This document shows, in pieces, positions 14,701 to 22,750 of a stretch of DNA of 64,000 bases. The stretch's first letter is position 1; each line of letters starts with the position of its first letter. The position numbers were made by a program, and so were the translations under genes. Below the pieces are notes generated by a model. That model saw only the letters and a list, made by a program, of their open reading frames with translations. It ran no database searches and was not told the DNA's origin. Source of the stretch: Diacronema lutheri (taxonomy: Eukaryota; Haptophyta; Pavlovophyceae; Pavlovales; Pavlovaceae); contig JAGTXO010000023.1 of NCBI GenBank assembly GCA_019448385.1, positions 310,001 through 374,000 of the forward strand. The letters run 5' to 3'.

Positions 14701-16139
14701 CCTTGCCACCGCCGCCACCGCCGCTCCGGCTTCCGCCTCCGCTGCACCCCCCGCCATTTCCACCGCCATCGCCGCCGCTGCCGCCGCCATCGCCTCCGCC
14801 GCCGCTGCCGCACCCTCCGCCCTCCCCATCGGCAACGCCGCCGCCCAGCTCGCCGCCCAGCTCGCCGCCAAGCCGGCCGCCCAGCTCGCCGCCAAGCGCC
14901 GCGCCGCCCGGGCACCGCGCCGCGCACGCGAGTGGCGCGACGCTGTCGGCAGGCTGGCCCCGCGACCGTGCCGGAACCTTCACGGACCTTTCGCTCACTG
15001 TCCACCTCAGCTCGCAGGTCGCGAGCGCGCCCAACTTTGTCGATTCGCGCGCCGCGCGCGACCGATCGACCTCCCCGTCAGCAACGGCAGCCGCTCCGTC
15101 CCACCATTCGGGCTACTTCGATGCGAGCGCACGCGAGGCTCTCATGCGCGCGCTCGCCGACGAGCTCGAGCTCTCGCGCGCGCAGCTTGTGCCGATCGGG
15201 ACGGAGGTGGATGCGGCGCGCGGGCTCGCGCGCGTGCGCGTGCGCGTGCGCCAAGCGGGCGCGCCGGCAACGGCAAGCGCAGCGGGCGCGGCGGGCGCGG
15301 CGGGCGCGGCGGACGCGACGGGCGCGGCGGGCGTGAGAGCTCGAGTGCGTGCACGCAGCGATGCGGGCTGGACACTTGCGCTGCGCGGCTTCGCCCTTGA
15401 CGGTGCGCCCGCGCTGCTCTGGCCAGGATGCGTCGACGCGCGCGCGCTCAATTTCGACTCAACCGCCAACGAGCCGGACGACGGCGCGTGCGACTTTGGC
15501 GACGGCGGGCGCGTGGGGGGCGTCGGTAGCGGGGGCGGCGACCGAGGCGGCGAGGGCGGCGCGGTAGGCGGTGCCGGCACGGGCGAGCGCCGAGCGCAGA
15601 GTTCGCCGCCACTGCCGCCACCAGGCGCGCCGCCAAGCCCTCGGCCGCACGTGCCACCGAGCGGCCCGCCCGTCACGCCGCCCGGCGGCCCGCCCGCCAC
15701 GCTGCCCGGCGGCCCGCCAGCCACGCCGCCCGGCGGTCCGCCCGCCACGCCTCCACGGGCTCAGCGCGTGGCTCGCTCTGCGCACGCGGCCAGGCCCGCT
15801 GCGCGACGCACGCCGCAACCACCGCCATTGCCGCCGCCGCCCTCGCCGCGCCTGTCGCCCCAACCGGCACATCCGCCCGCGCAACCACCGCCATTGCCGC
15901 CGCCGCCACCGCCGCTTCTCCCTCCGACTTCGCCCCCGCCGCTTTTGCCAGCGCGAGCGCCAGCCACAGCGACGCTCTTCTCGACGCAAGCTTGGCAATT
16001 GGTGCCGCCGCCGCCGCTCTTGCCCCCCGCCGCGCCGCCGCACCCGCCGCCTGTGGGTGTGCCGGGTGCGATTTACGCGCAACGCGCTTTTCATGGCGGC
16101 AAGCAGGGGGGCTCGGCTCTGCGAGTAAGCTCCGTGTGA
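11772..16139 (+). CDS. large secreted Pro-rich surface protein with Cys-rich module
   Basis: A single open frame of 1455 residues. The N-terminus is a signal peptide or signal anchor (about residues 8-26). An Ala-Pro spacer leads into a Cys-rich module (about 65-145) with CDGC, then CQCACCRWACGLPRSC. The middle is Ala/Gly-rich, with a 13-residue repeat around VPTDALSTDA. Very long Pro-Pro-Ser/Pro blocks occupy about 915-1065 and 1265-1440. Between the Pro blocks lies a globular stretch with a GC..A.N..DDG.C-type motif (GCVDARALNFD through DDGACDFG), familiar from marine surface proteins of unknown role. It is probably an extracellular matrix, scale or wall component. Unrecognised introns are possible but none is required, because the frame stays open. 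Confidence 0.7.
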   Translation: MPARRRCGPAAAGAVFVLVALSALRAGPEASGRAVSRLYEPTALATAPAPAPAPAPAPTPRGAADTRGASWLVEKMSGVCDGCTSHRCRGPRQRLTRPRFDGVRTHCYVPDPAAVSSLSDDEVVPLCQCACCRWACGLPRSCDSGGSATGGGGTIARQQAAAPAASPHGASASAGAASGGATGAVTAAAALIIAPSDPQPCRYEAALAGSPLLDAVRFGQADGARTCAQLCLPSAQKNGRVRVGLTIQPHVSCVESGYGPDWISTGLDNGVRFYLYAQAAPAGAPAPARAVAGGAVGVAAGGGGGATDGPPAAGARDVELLAWLDELTGGGGVEVRDTPSAGAGAALIAVAPSGRHDGGSAAASTVGLATVGAAGAHAQPTAVGGGGAAAQAALLHPPSALPAVPTAREPHGMLDARGSAAAPSATRAEDAAAAAALAARLAAASAAAAADVAAHAATEAEAAAAALRAQHGHVPEQPAMSPQVGAGATHGGGGASAREPVVAPPAALAPSPSLAPAPRLLQPRASLVLPPASEQWRRVSAPAHATAPGGVAARAAPLQPPPSRSPLGPRTSHARGRASLPSPHAPAPSSPPFAPPRPALPSNEAIARSALRPPAPPPHSPPSLAVGIATSVHSARGRPVHHGAGGTMGSSAGGIGASGREYTTPDGPARSAAASGGVAMGGGRAAVDAGAAVNGGGVVGGGAPASVGAPAGGGAPVGGSSTAERAGGALAAGTAVPTDALSTDAVPTDALSTDAVTQADGSGQAAGGARTAAPGARAAPGAGQARTTGVVSTELLRAEVALPPHAPGGAVPAATRDGATPAAVQAAAAAVPSSAMLPVLMPVTLAPRPAAVQAPATRDAGATLDGGDGGGGRDGGRLGGDVTVTVIPLPVTTAASVNATSVGQSVGSRPKPATPPLAPPRAPPPVLPPVPPPAPPPLPPPIPPLSPPSPSPRPPSPPRSPPLTPPPPPSPPSPLPPLPPPPPPLRLPPPLHPPPFPPPSPPLPPPSPPPPLPHPPPSPSATPPPSSPPSSPPSRPPSSPPSAAPPGHRAAHASGATLSAGWPRDRAGTFTDLSLTVHLSSQVASAPNFVDSRAARDRSTSPSATAAAPSHHSGYFDASAREALMRALADELELSRAQLVPIGTEVDAARGLARVRVRVRQAGAPATASAAGAAGAAGAADATGAAGVRARVRARSDAGWTLALRGFALDGAPALLWPGCVDARALNFDSTANEPDDGACDFGDGGRVGGVGSGGGDRGGEGGAVGGAGTGERRAQSSPPLPPPGAPPSPRPHVPPSGPPVTPPGGPPATLPGGPPATPPGGPPATPPRAQRVARSAHAARPAARRTPQPPPLPPPPSPRLSPQPAHPPAQPPPLPPPPPPLLPPTSPPPLLPARAPATATLFSTQAWQLVPPPPLLPPAAPPHPPPVGVPGAIYAQRAFHGGKQGGSALRVSSV

Positions 16140-16205
16140 CTCACTGCCGGCGTGAAATATCTTCGTGCGCCATCCCCGCGACACGCGACGACACGCTGCC
16201 TTCCG

Positions 16206-17930
16206 TCACAACTGCGCCATGTCCTGCTCCTGCTTGCGCGTGCGCACGATGTTTCCGAAGAGCGCGAAGAAGAGGATGAGCAGCCAGAGCGTGAGCATCA
16301 GCGCTGCGCCGATCGCCCACGCGATCGTGTCAAGCCGCTCGTCGCTCCCACCCTCGAGGATGGCGATGAGCGAGTTGTACGAGTTCTGCGTCGCCCAGCC
16401 GAGCTGGATCGCGATGGTCGAGTAGAAGAGCAGCTCGCCGTTGCCCAGCGGCTTGATCGGGCCGCAGCACAGCGGCCGCGGCGCGCCGAGGTACGCGAGG
16501 ACCGCCGCGTGCGCGAGGAAGACGAAGATGAAGAGCGTGAAGACGATGTACCCGCCCCAGCCGTTCGCGTCCTCCTTCACGAGCGTGGCGAGCGCGCGCA
16601 CGATCGAGAACCACGAGAAGCCACAAATGTACGAGAGCGTCTTGCCGCCCACAAAGATTGACGAGTCGTAAAAGGACTTGCCGAGCGTGTCCGTTGGCTT
16701 GGGGCCCTTGTGCACCTTGGAGGCGTGCTCGAGCGGCGTGCGCGCCTTGATCACGCCGAGCACGACCTGCAAGAACGCTGAGCGCAGGATGGCGGCGAGA
16801 AGGCGCAGCGAGAGCGAGCTGCCCTCACTCTCGAAGACGAAGCCTATCGATAGGTGCTCCATCGCCTGCGGAGCAATGGGGCGCACACGGGCACCCAGGC
16901 CGGCCAACGCGCGCGCGCAGGCGCAGATGAGGACGCTTGCGTGCGTGCGCGCGGCAACGCGTGCGAGCGAACACGCGACGTGGCCTGCGCACAGGCAAGG
17001 GCGCGCGCGCATATTCGGGGCATGGCTACCCACTTGGAACCACGAGAAGCCAATCATGAGCGCAGACGCGCCGAGCAACAGGCCGGAGAAGTGCTTGAGG
17101 AAGGTCTCGCGCGCGGTCGTGCGCCCGGGGTGCATGAGCAGCACGATCACGCCGACGAAGACAGGCGCGATGAAGATCGCCCACCCTGCGGCCAGCGGCA
17201 CGGCGCGGTGCCGCGCGTGAGGCGGCACGCCGCGCGCACAATAACATGGCGCGCGCGCGCGCATGCACGGACCGAACATGTAGCCCGCTTGGATATACTT
17301 TTCCCGCCCCGGCTCGAAGCTGAGCGAAAAGTTGACGATGTTGTCATCGACGGCCACGACGACGCCCTTCCACATCCAGCCGACGAGGATTTGAAGCGAC
17401 TGCTTGATCAGGTTGAGCAGGCGTTTGTTGAGCGAGGCGTGGACGCAGACGAGCGCAACATAGAGGATCGAGGTGTACAGCGTCGTGCCCACTGCGTTCA
17501 CCAAGGATAAGCCCGGCTTGTTCGGGTCGCCGTCGACCACGCGCTCGATGGTCGAATCCCACTGGACCGCGATGCACGTCGCAAACGCCGTGGCGATGTA
17601 CGGCTCGATGTTGGAGCGGAACTCGGCAAAGGAGGAGGCGCTCGGCTTTTTCGCTTTTGCTGCCGCCTCCCGCCGCGCACGCTTGCCGCGGAACGCCGCC
17701 TGCAGCCTCAGCACGGCTCGCGTCTTCTTCGCGAGCAGGTTGGAGTCGCGCTTCGCCTTGCGCACGGCGGGCGTCTCGGACGCCGCCACATAGTTGCCGG
17801 CGGACCCGCGCGGCTTGAAGTTTGGTTCGTACGCATCCGCCGCGCGCTCGACATCGCGATACCCTCGAGGTTCTCTCTCCTCTGCCCCTCTTCTCGTTGC
17901 AGCCCGGCTCCGCGACTCGTCTACGGCCAT
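16206..17930 (-). CDS. polytopic membrane protein with IQ motif, family unknown
   Basis: Three exons, 17930-17273, 17185-17034 and 16865-16206, give 489 residues. Introns of 87 and 168 nt have GTCCGT and GTGGGT donors and keep the frame, joining MFG to WAIFIAP and SWFQ to AMEHLS. A cytosolic N-terminus of about 130 residues holds an IQ calmodulin-binding motif (LRLQAAFRGKRARRE). About nine or ten membrane helices follow, for example ILYVALVCVHA, WAIFIAPVFVGVIVLLM and IVFTLFIFVFLAHAAVL, then a short charged C-terminus. I do not recognise the family. The layout suggests a calmodulin-responsive channel or transporter, which is inference only. Its start is 79 bp from the divergent GT31 gene and its end 66 bp from the Pro-rich gene. 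Confidence 0.7.
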   Translation of the reverse strand: MAVDESRSRAATRRGAEEREPRGYRDVERAADAYEPNFKPRGSAGNYVAASETPAVRKAKRDSNLLAKKTRAVLRLQAAFRGKRARREAAAKAKKPSASSFAEFRSNIEPYIATAFATCIAVQWDSTIERVVDGDPNKPGLSLVNAVGTTLYTSILYVALVCVHASLNKRLLNLIKQSLQILVGWMWKGVVVAVDDNIVNFSLSFEPGREKYIQAGYMFGPCMRARAPCYCARGVPPHARHRAVPLAAGWAIFIAPVFVGVIVLLMHPGRTTARETFLKHFSGLLLGASALMIGFSWFQVGSHAPNMRARPCLCAGHVACSLARVAARTHASVLICACARALAGLGARVRPIAPQAMEHLSIGFVFESEGSSLSLRLLAAILRSAFLQVVLGVIKARTPLEHASKVHKGPKPTDTLGKSFYDSSIFVGGKTLSYICGFSWFSIVRALATLVKEDANGWGGYIVFTLFIFVFLAHAAVLAYLGAPRPLCCGPIKPLGNGELLFYSTIAIQLGWATQNSYNSLIAILEGGSDERLDTIAWAIGAALMLTLWLLILFFALFGNIVRTRKQEQDMAQL

Positions 17931-18009
17931 GGGTCGCGCCCAACTTTCAACGGCCGTTTGAACGAGGGGATAGAAATTAGATATCACTTTTGCAATAAGT
18001 AGTTCACTT
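17931..18009. promoter_or_regulatory. 79-bp bidirectional promoter interval
   Basis: This AT-rich interval (for example ATAGAAATTAGATATCACTT) lies between the divergent starts of the IQ membrane protein and the GT31-like gene. No other promoter space is available to either gene. Confidence 0.5.
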
Positions 18010-19677
18010 ATGGTACTCAATATGGCCGCTGTGGGCGGCGTAGGTGCGTCCGGGACCGTCCACCACCCGGCAGGCCCGCTCGTCGCGCTCGCTATCATGA
18101 GCCGCTGGCGCGACACGGAGCTTCGTGAAACGGTCCGCGACACGTGGCTTGCCGACCTCGATCCAGCCACTGCGCAGTACCGATTCTTTGTCGAGCGCGC
18201 TCGGCTGCTGCGAGGGAACGTCACGCTCGGCGCGGATGGGAGCGACGGCGAGTTTGTCGCGCTGAGCGCCACGCGCGGCGGCCGCTGGTTCAACAACACC
18301 GAGCAGGTGCGGCGCCGCATGAGCACCGTCGGACTCGCCGCGCCCGTGTGCGCGCGGCGCGTCGGGACGCGCAGACCCGACCTCTGCCGCGCCGCATCCA
18401 GGTCCTCGAGATGTTCGAGTGGCTGCTCATCTTCCTGAAGCCAGCGTACATCGCGCGGCTGGATATGGATGGCTTTCTGTGCGCGCGTGAGCTCGTCGCC
18501 GAACTTCAGCAGGTGCGGCATAGCTCGAGTTTTTCCCCGCGCTTGCGCGGCGCGCGCTGCGGTGAGGGTGCGTGGGCGGTGCGCGGCGTGCCGCGACTCG
18601 CGCGCGCGCGCGCGCAGACACACACGCTCTGAGACAGCGCTGCCCGCACGCCGGCATCCGAACGCGTGCGCCCAACCAGAACGCGTTGCTGCGGGCATCA
18701 GAGACGAGCCACTTCCTTTTCTTCTGGGGCGGCTACTGGTGCCCGCAGCGACGCAGCGCGAGCGCGTTCGCGTGGAAGTGGCTACGTAGAGCAGATGAGA
18801 ATTTCATGGTCTTCTCGGCGGATCTCGCGCGGCTGACTGGTGCGTGTGCGCTCGCAGTGCCCACTGGCCCTCTCATGTGCCCGACCCCCTTCTGTGCGCA
18901 CACTCGCTCGCAGCCAATGTGAAGCCACCCCCTCCCACCGCCGCGCCGCCGCGCCGCGCTCGCGCCCGCGTGCAGTCGACGGCTTCCGCTCGGGCCGTTT
19001 TCAAGCCTTCTTCGGCGCGCCAAGCGCATCGCACACCTTCGCCACTCGATTCGGCCCGGTGACGACCGAAGTGCGCGTCGCCCGGGCGGATGAGCGCACC
19101 AGCGCGGCGGGCACGGACGGGGCACCACCGTCTGTCAGCCCGTCTGTCACTCGGCAGCGCCCATGCGCACGCTGAAGCTCGCGCGCGCGCCGCCCGCGCG
19201 CGGCAGGTGGGTGGCGTGGTCGGACTCCGCGTCCTGGACGACCCATTCCGGATCGCGCACGCGTTCAACGCTGCGCGCGCGCACCGTGGCATGCCGTGGC
19301 CGCCCTGGTCGGAGCAGCCGACGCAGCGCGACGAATTGCGGCTGCCCTTCGACGCGCTCGCGCGCGCGCATCCGTTGCGCGGGTGGGATGCGTGCAGCGC
19401 TGGCTTTGTGTGGTTGCATCCAATCAAGAGCACCGCCATGCTGCGCGAGCTGGACGCGGCGCGCCGGCGCGCCGGGGTGCGCGCCGATGGCGGCGCGCAG
19501 CACGGCGCGATGGGGGCGAAGATCCGCGCCGCGCCGTGCGGCTACGATTTTGACTCGGGCGAGGGGCCGGCCGACGGCGGCCCGGATGCAACTGCGCGTG
19601 GCGGACACGGCGCGCGTGCGCGCGGTCAAACGCGCCGGTTGCGCGCCGCGCAGGCAGGGTCGCGTGACAATCAGTGA
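18010..19677 (+). CDS. GT31-like beta-1,3-galactosyltransferase
   Basis: Five exons, 18010-18306, 18402-18512, 18680-18839, 18976-19070 and 19207-19677, join in frame to 377 residues. All donors are of GTGCGN type. Family GT31 signatures appear in order: the R...R.T.R.TW block (SRWRDTELRETVRDTW), NNTEQ before VLEMFEWLL, the DxD region as YIARLDMDGF, the FSADLARL block, and an EDV-like region read as TTEVGGVVG. Enzymes of this family transfer galactose or N-acetylhexosamine from UDP-sugar in the Golgi. The expected DDD metal site reads LDMDG, keeping a DxD spacing. No clear N-terminal membrane anchor is seen, so an upstream exon may be missing, or the protein may be an atypical soluble form. 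The start of exon 3 is the least certain boundary. Confidence 0.7.
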
Positions 19678-19679
19678 TA

Positions 19680-19870
19680 ACCCCCCCCCCCCCCCCCTGC
19701 ACCCCCCAACCCCCCCATCCCCCCCCCCCCCCCCCACCCCCATGACGTCAAGACTTATACTGACGGCGCTTACGTCAGGACAGCGGGGTCAGCACCAGCT
19801 GCGGGGGATCGAGGTAGCCACCAATGTCGTCGATCCCCGTGCATCCCGGTCACCGACTACTCATTGAGTC
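19680..19870. repeat. intergenic C-rich homopolymer tract and leader
   Basis: Positions 19680-19740 are almost pure C. The remainder up to the NHL gene holds no gene; it contains a TGACGTCA-like stretch near 19743. Confidence 0.7.
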
Positions 19871-19948
19871 ATGACGGGCGCGCAACTTTGCAGCGCAACT
19901 TTTAAAATCGCACGTCGATTGTTCACATCAAAGCCGGCTCTGCAAAAC

Positions 19949-21457
19949 ATGAGCACCGCCGCCGAGTGGCACTCGGCGGCGCAATTGCCGCGGCCGGGGC
20001 GGCCTAGGAGGCGGGCGCTTGTGGCGCTCGCGACGGGCGGCGCGTGCGTGCTCGCCACCCTTACCTTCGCCTTCCTCTCCAGAGGGCCGTCGCCGCAACG
20101 CAGCGCTGCCGACGGCGTTGTCAAGCCCACCGCGCCCGTCCCGCAGCCGTACGATTACGACGACGACGCCGAGTATGGCGTCGAAAAGTTCGACACCGCG
20201 GCGGCGAACACGGCGGACTACGAGGCGGCACCGGCGTGCGGGCACTGCATGTGGGCGCGCTGCCGCACCAACAGGTGCGGCCAATGGTTCCCTGACAACC
20301 AGCCCGACGGCTACGCGCGCAACTTTTGCATGTGCGGCTGCTGCAGGAGGCAGTGCGGCTTCCCGCGCTTCTGCCACGCGGGCGTGCCGTACATATCAGA
20401 GGGGTGGCGCACGCGCGTGACCACGCTCGCGCTTTCGGGCAGCCCGCTTCTCCTGCCCGCGCAGACCGCCGTGTCGGACGACGGCGCGACGCTGTACGTG
20501 GCCGACGAGCTCGGGCATTCCGTCCGCTCGGTCGACATGGCCACGGGCGAGGTGAGGACGCTGGCGGGCACGGGCGAAATGGGTGCGGAGGATGGCACGG
20601 GCACGGCTGCGACCTTTCGCAACCCGCGCGGCCTCGCGCGCATTCCCGGCTCGAGCCCCGCCAAGCTTGTCGTCGCCGACACGGGCAACAATCGGTTACG
20701 GCTACTGACGCTCGGTGACGGCGGCGGCGCGCCATCCGTCACGACGCTCGCCGGCTCGGGCGAGGAGGACATCGCCGACGGTTTTGGCACAAACTCCGCC
20801 TTTGCCTTTCCCAAGGGCCTCGCCGCGACCGACGCGTTCGTGCTCGTCGCTGACTCGGGCAACGACGCAATCAGGATGGTGACTTTCGACGACCGTCTGA
20901 CGACGACCGTCGCGGGCGAGTACGAGCAGCCGCCGCACGACGGGCCGCTCGATGGGCTTGGCTCGGCCGCGCGCTTCTCGCAGCCCACGGGCATTGCGCT
21001 CTCCGCGGACGAGTCGCGCGCCTTCGTCGCCGACGCGGGCAACAACGCGATCCGCGCGATTGACATGGTCAGCTTTGAGGTGACGACGCTCGCTGGGACG
21101 GGTAAGCACGGTGTTGCGGAGGGGCACGATTCGAGCTTCTTCGTGCCAAGCGACCTCGCGCTCCACGCCGACGGCGAGCATCTACAGCTCGTCGACTCCA
21201 AAAATCGGCTCGTCAGAATGCTCGATCTGCGCCGCTGCGACTCGGCCGGGCGAAAGTGCTATACGAGCGCGAGCGCCGGCTTCCCGGGCGTGCCCGGCGC
21301 GGCGGACGGCGTCGGACCAGCTGCGCGCTTTGGCCTGGCGAACGCGATCAGCGCATTGCCCGACAGCAACGTCGACGAGGCGCGCTTTGCCGTGAGTGAT
21401 GGCGAGCTCAAGTCGATCAGGCTCGTGACGATCTCGCGAAAGGACGAGAGGGCCTGA
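19949..21457 (+). CDS. type II membrane protein with Cys-rich module and NHL beta-propeller
   Basis: An open frame of 502 residues from ATG 19949; an in-frame ATG at 19871 would add 26. A short basic N-terminus precedes a signal-anchor helix (ALVALATGGACVLATLTFAF). An acidic spacer leads to a Cys-rich module (CGHCMWARCRTNRCG then CMCGCCRRQCGFPRFC). About five NHL repeats follow, recognised by LYVADELGHSVRSVD, LVVADTGNNRLRLL, VLVADSGNDAIRMV and AFVADAGNNAIRAID, each followed by a VTTLAG-type strand. These should fold as a luminal or extracellular beta-propeller that binds protein or glycan partners. No catalytic site is evident. The Cys module is shared with the Pro-rich protein at 11772-16139. 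Confidence 0.85.
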   Translation: MSTAAEWHSAAQLPRPGRPRRRALVALATGGACVLATLTFAFLSRGPSPQRSAADGVVKPTAPVPQPYDYDDDAEYGVEKFDTAAANTADYEAAPACGHCMWARCRTNRCGQWFPDNQPDGYARNFCMCGCCRRQCGFPRFCHAGVPYISEGWRTRVTTLALSGSPLLLPAQTAVSDDGATLYVADELGHSVRSVDMATGEVRTLAGTGEMGAEDGTGTAATFRNPRGLARIPGSSPAKLVVADTGNNRLRLLTLGDGGGAPSVTTLAGSGEEDIADGFGTNSAFAFPKGLAATDAFVLVADSGNDAIRMVTFDDRLTTTVAGEYEQPPHDGPLDGLGSAARFSQPTGIALSADESRAFVADAGNNAIRAIDMVSFEVTTLAGTGKHGVAEGHDSSFFVPSDLALHADGEHLQLVDSKNRLVRMLDLRRCDSAGRKCYTSASAGFPGVPGAADGVGPAARFGLANAISALPDSNVDEARFAVSDGELKSIRLVTISRKDERA

Positions 21458-21818
21458 GGTGCTACGGGCGCGGGGCCGAGGAAGGGGTGCGGCGTGCGTC
21501 GGCAACGTCGAGGCCGCGCCCGCGGTCGCGAACGCCCGGCAGTCAATCTTATTTTCAATCACACAGAAGAGCAGCGTCGCTGCGTCGGTAGCGACAGAGC
21601 GGAGACGGTGGGCAGAAGGCCATTCGGCGCAAGCTTAGCCGCACCGCAGCCTGCCGATCGCCACGTCTCGTCGCTCACGCGCGTGCAGCTGGTGGCGCGA
21701 CGCGCGGTGAGCACGGAGAACTGGGAGCGGTGCAGCGCGATTAAGAGTTGGGACAGCGCACGCACTCACGCCGCAAAGCAGCGAGAAGCGCCTGGGCGGG
21801 CCGAGCAGGCAGGCGCAT
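21458..21818. other. convergent intergenic region, no gene seen
   Basis: These 361 bp lie between the 3' ends of the NHL gene and the Cys-rich membrane protein. I see no supported coding frame, RNA or repeat. Confidence 0.5.
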
Positions 21819-21995
21819 TCACGTCGACGCCGTGCACGATTTGCACCCGACCCAGCGATTGCAGTATTCGTTGCAGCAGACCGGGTCGGTCTGCTCGCCG
21901 CACTTCTTGCACCCGATGAAGCGGTTGCACGCCTCGTGGCAATACGCCCGGCATTCGGGCGTGTGCGGCGACGTCCCCAATGCGCCAGCGGCTCT

Positions 21996-22027
<32 letters not shown>

Positions 22028-22583
22028 TCGCGCTCGCGCCCGCGCCCGCGCTCGTGCTCGCGCTCGCGTTGGCGGGCGACTTGGCCGGCTCGGCCACCGG
22101 CACGCGTGTGGTGCGCGTGCGCCGAGTGGTGCTGCTGTGTGCGCGCCCGTCCAAAGCCGGTGAGGGCGTCGCTTCTGGCGCGGCGGCCGCCGGTGGCTGC
22201 GGCTCTGGGGCTGGGGTCGGCGTACGCACGGGTGTGGCGCGGCTGCGCGCTCGAGCATGTTCGCCCGAAGAGGGCATGGGCACGGGCGTAGGTGAAGGCA
22301 CGACAGCATCTGGCGCGGGGGTCGCGGCGGGCGTCGGCGCCGGCGTGGAGGCCGCTCGACCGTGCGCGCGCGCGCGCAGCGGCACGCCCGGCGCGTGCTT
22401 GCTCGGCACCAGCGATGCCGGCCGGAGCGGCGCGTCCCAGCTGCCGCCAGCCAGGGCGTAGACGAAGACGACGGCGGCGAGGATGAGGAGCGACCCGACG
22501 AAGGCCTTGATCGCGCGCATGCGAGTCGGACTGCCCGGCGCGGGCTCCGCCGTCGAAAGGCTCCGGCGGAGGCGCGGTGGCAT
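21819..22583 (-). CDS. small type II membrane protein with C-terminal Cys-rich knot-like module
   Basis: The ATG at 22583 gives 254 residues. A basic N-terminus (MPPRLRRSL) precedes a signal-anchor helix (VGSLLILAAVVFVYALAG). A long disordered Pro/Ala/Thr stalk follows, containing an Ala-Gly/Ala-Ser repeat coded by near 22000-22070. The last 50 residues contain ten Cys in two tandem units, CRAYCHEACNRFIGCKKC and CCNEYCNRWVGCKSC. The shape, anchor-stalk-Cys knot, suggests a surface or Golgi-luminal binding protein. The ten-Cys unit resembles but is not the same as the CxCxCCR module of neighbouring genes. The family is not recognised. Confidence 0.7.
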
Positions 22584-22750
22584 GCCTTCACAGAGCCGAA
22601 CTGCTCTCACTTGAGTGTGGTCTTGTCATGAAGTGTCATTCACACTGTCATCAGAGTTCACACCCCCACAAGCCAGCTCGACGTGGATCTGTGAGAAATT
22701 GGGAACGTGCATCGATGCGCGCCGCCGCGCATCGGCCAGCGGCCGCCAAC

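Noticed and set aside
16206-17930. MscS or OSCA-type channel for the polytopic IQ protein
   Set aside because: No MscS beta domain or OSCA motifs are visible, so it is left as unknown.
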